This document shows positions 62,786 to 64,000 of a DNA stretch of 64,000 bases, one piece after another. Numbering within the stretch: the first letter of the stretch is position 1; every line of letters begins with the position of its first letter. The notes beneath the pieces were generated by a model. That model saw only the letters and a list, made by a program, of their open reading frames with translations. It made no database searches and was not told the DNA's origin. The stretch comes from Campylobacter rectus (GTDB lineage Bacteria; Campylobacterota; Campylobacteria; Campylobacterales; Campylobacteraceae). The stretch is from contig NZ_CP012543.1 of NCBI RefSeq assembly GCF_004803795.1, forward strand, positions 1,922,001-1,986,000, in the 5' to 3' direction. The position numbers and the translations under genes were made by a program.

Positions 62786-64000
62786 TTGTTTGAGTCCAGA
62801 ATATCATCATCTATGCAGAATTTTTTATACTCATCCAAAAGCTGCTTAAACTTTAACTTTGTATTTTCTATCTCATCGCTGCTGTTTCCGTGAGCTAAGT
62901 TATTTCTCAACCCCTCGGCATCAAAGATAAAATTTCTAAAATTTTCAATATTTGGAATTCTTTCTAATTTATCGCAGATTAAATTTTTTATATCACACAG
63001 ATGCTCCTTGGCTTTTTTCTCGCTAAGTCCAAAATGAGTTTGCGCCTTTTCTGTGCCAAATAAATAAGATTTCATCTTCCTGCCGATTTTTACTAAATTT
63101 CTAGATTGATTGGTTAAATCATAAGAATCAAAAAATTTACTATTTTTAAATTCTTTGACATATGCTTCAACCTTAGGATCAAAATTTTCTAATCCCCGCA
63201 CGCAATAGTAACCAATCCCCTCAAATAACAAGGTTATAGCGTTCAGCAAATAACCTTTTTTATTGAGCACCTTTGCTATTTCATATAGCTTTTGGAAGTC
63301 CTTTTTTCGGCTAATCCGTTTTAAATCCTCTATATGCTCTTTGATTTTATCAAGACTGGCTTTGAAAGTAAAAATTTGCTCGTTCTTTTTGATATTTTCT
63401 ATGTATTGCAAAACTATGTCGAAGCGATTTTCCAGCGCTTTTAATGAATTCGCAAGAATATCATTCGAAAATTTTGTTAGCTCGCCTCTTAAATTTTCAA
63501 AATCCTCGTTTTTGAACGCCGCCACAAACGAAACAGTATAATTTTTATCGAAAGTTTCGAGCATATATGACATATTTGCAAGCTCTAAGTATTCTTTTAA
63601 ATCAATGATTTCATAATCTTCTTGGAATTTTATCTCTTTTGCGAAAAATATATGTTTGATTTTATCCGTATTATTTAGACTTTGAGAGATAAGCGAAATG
63701 GTAGCTAAAATAGGGATATGTCTAAATCCATGAGTTAGATCGATTATATACTCTTCGTTGTCCGACGTTACATCATTTATGATGCGTAAAATTTTGTAAA
63801 AATCTTTATCGCCATCTATGAAATTTTCATCCTTAAAAAATTCACAATATTCTATATCAAATTCTTTTTTTAAAACTTCTATGTTAGTATCTTTAGCATC
63901 TTTAGTGAAAATAGACATGATGTTTTGCTCGCCAAAATTATCAATTAGAAGTGGGAGCATATTTGTATATCTTTGTTTCTTTAAAGAGTAAAAACTGCCT
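62782..64000 (-). CDS. CARF-HEPN CRISPR effector (Csx1/TM1812-like, DxTHG family), N-terminus beyond the window
   Basis: The frame is open to the right edge, so the start is probably outside; an in-frame ATG at 63960 would give 392 residues. The CARF-like N-terminal half has the DxTHG signature (IDLTHGFRHIPI, coded near 63715-63742). The C-terminal half is helical and carries a HEPN R-x4-H motif (RNNLAH, coded near 62885-62912). Such proteins bind cyclic oligoadenylate made by Cas10 and become ribonucleases. It heads a csx1-csx20-WYL operon; Cas10/Cmr/Csm genes would be expected to the right. Confidence 0.85.
   Translation of the reverse strand, partial: GSFYSLKKQRYTNMLPLLIDNFGEQNIMSIFTKDAKDTNIEVLKKEFDIEYCEFFKDENFIDGDKDFYKILRIINDVTSDNEEYIIDLTHGFRHIPILATISLISQSLNNTDKIKHIFFAKEIKFQEDYEIIDLKEYLELANMSYMLETFDKNYTVSFVAAFKNEDFENLRGELTKFSNDILANSLKALENRFDIVLQYIENIKKNEQIFTFKASLDKIKEHIEDLKRISRKKDFQKLYEIAKVLNKKGYLLNAITLLFEGIGYYCVRGLENFDPKVEAYVKEFKNSKFFDSYDLTNQSRNLVKIGRKMKSYLFGTEKAQTHFGLSEKKAKEHLCDIKNLICDKLERIPNIENFRNFIFDAEGLRNNLAHGNSSDEIENTKLKFKQLLDEYKKFCIDDDILDSNK

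Noticed and set aside
60740-64000. CRISPR array next to the csx genes
   Set aside because: I looked for regularly spaced direct repeats in the 650-bp gap and between the csx genes and found none; the array, if any, is outside the window.
1-64000. tRNA, rRNA, riboswitch or insertion sequence
   Set aside because: No cloverleaf, rRNA segment, transposase or terminal inverted repeat pair was recognised by eye; a covariance-model scan would be decisive.

Overview
The window looks like chromosomal DNA of a Campylobacter-type epsilonproteobacterium (Campylobacterota). Three things point there. The order ferredoxin-type oxidoreductase / hemN / DUF2603 / argF / hemB, diverging from ribA / rsmG, is one I recall from C. 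jejuni. The PCuAC / small protein / Sco trio is also Campylobacter-like. The nitrous oxide reductase cluster has the Wolinella-type order nosZ-B-D-G-C1-C2-H-F-Y. Moderate GC and very frequent AAATTT words resemble the oral species (C. rectus/C. showae type), but the species cannot be fixed from this sequence alone.

Layout. Positions 1-4451 (minus strand) hold a Lap-type surface-adhesin secretion and release module: an outer-membrane TolC protein with an N-terminal SPOR-like domain, the periplasmic protease LapG, the c-di-GMP receptor LapD, and the first codons of a LapB-like ABC exporter. Positions 4549-14665 are housekeeping: heme, arginine and riboflavin synthesis, rRNA methylation, HtpX and some hypotheticals. 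Positions 14892-21169 (minus) hold an unusual set: two-component system, large unknown membrane protein, Tat-exported metallo-beta-lactamase-fold protein and COG0523/CobW GTPase. Positions 21280-36173 (minus) hold a TetR regulator, a porin and a full carnitine/crotonobetaine reduction locus (fixAB, caiD, transporters, esterase, caiT, caiA, caiB, caiC, fixCX) behind a consensus sigma70 promoter that overlaps a palindrome. Positions 36529-38711 hold cell-wall genes (alr, L,D-transpeptidase/carboxypeptidase). Positions 38837-50578 (plus) hold copper delivery genes and the nos operon, which has an FNR box at exactly -41.5 from the predicted start. Positions 50723-56545 hold a fused lysophospholipid transporter/acyltransferase/acyl-ACP synthetase with its MerR regulator, and a divergent amidohydrolase with a strange Asn-Leu-rich N-terminal extension. 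Positions 56808-60699 hold a lemA/TPM locus with a partial tandem duplication. From about 60740 to the right edge the DNA is AT-rich and carries a CRISPR type III ancillary operon (CARF-HEPN effector, Csx20, WYL regulator) that runs off the window.

How the parts work together. The organism appears to respire anaerobically with at least two acceptors: N2O (NosZ fed by NosG/H/C1/C2 from menaquinol) and crotonobetaine (CaiA fed by FixABCX), supported by oxygen-independent heme synthesis (HemN) and periplasmic copper chaperones. The best candidates for something undescribed are the sensor/membrane/MBL/COG0523 set, the extra symporter, 36-residue accessory protein and esterase inside the cai operon, and the csx1-csx20-WYL module. 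No CRISPR array, tRNA, rRNA or intact insertion sequence was seen.
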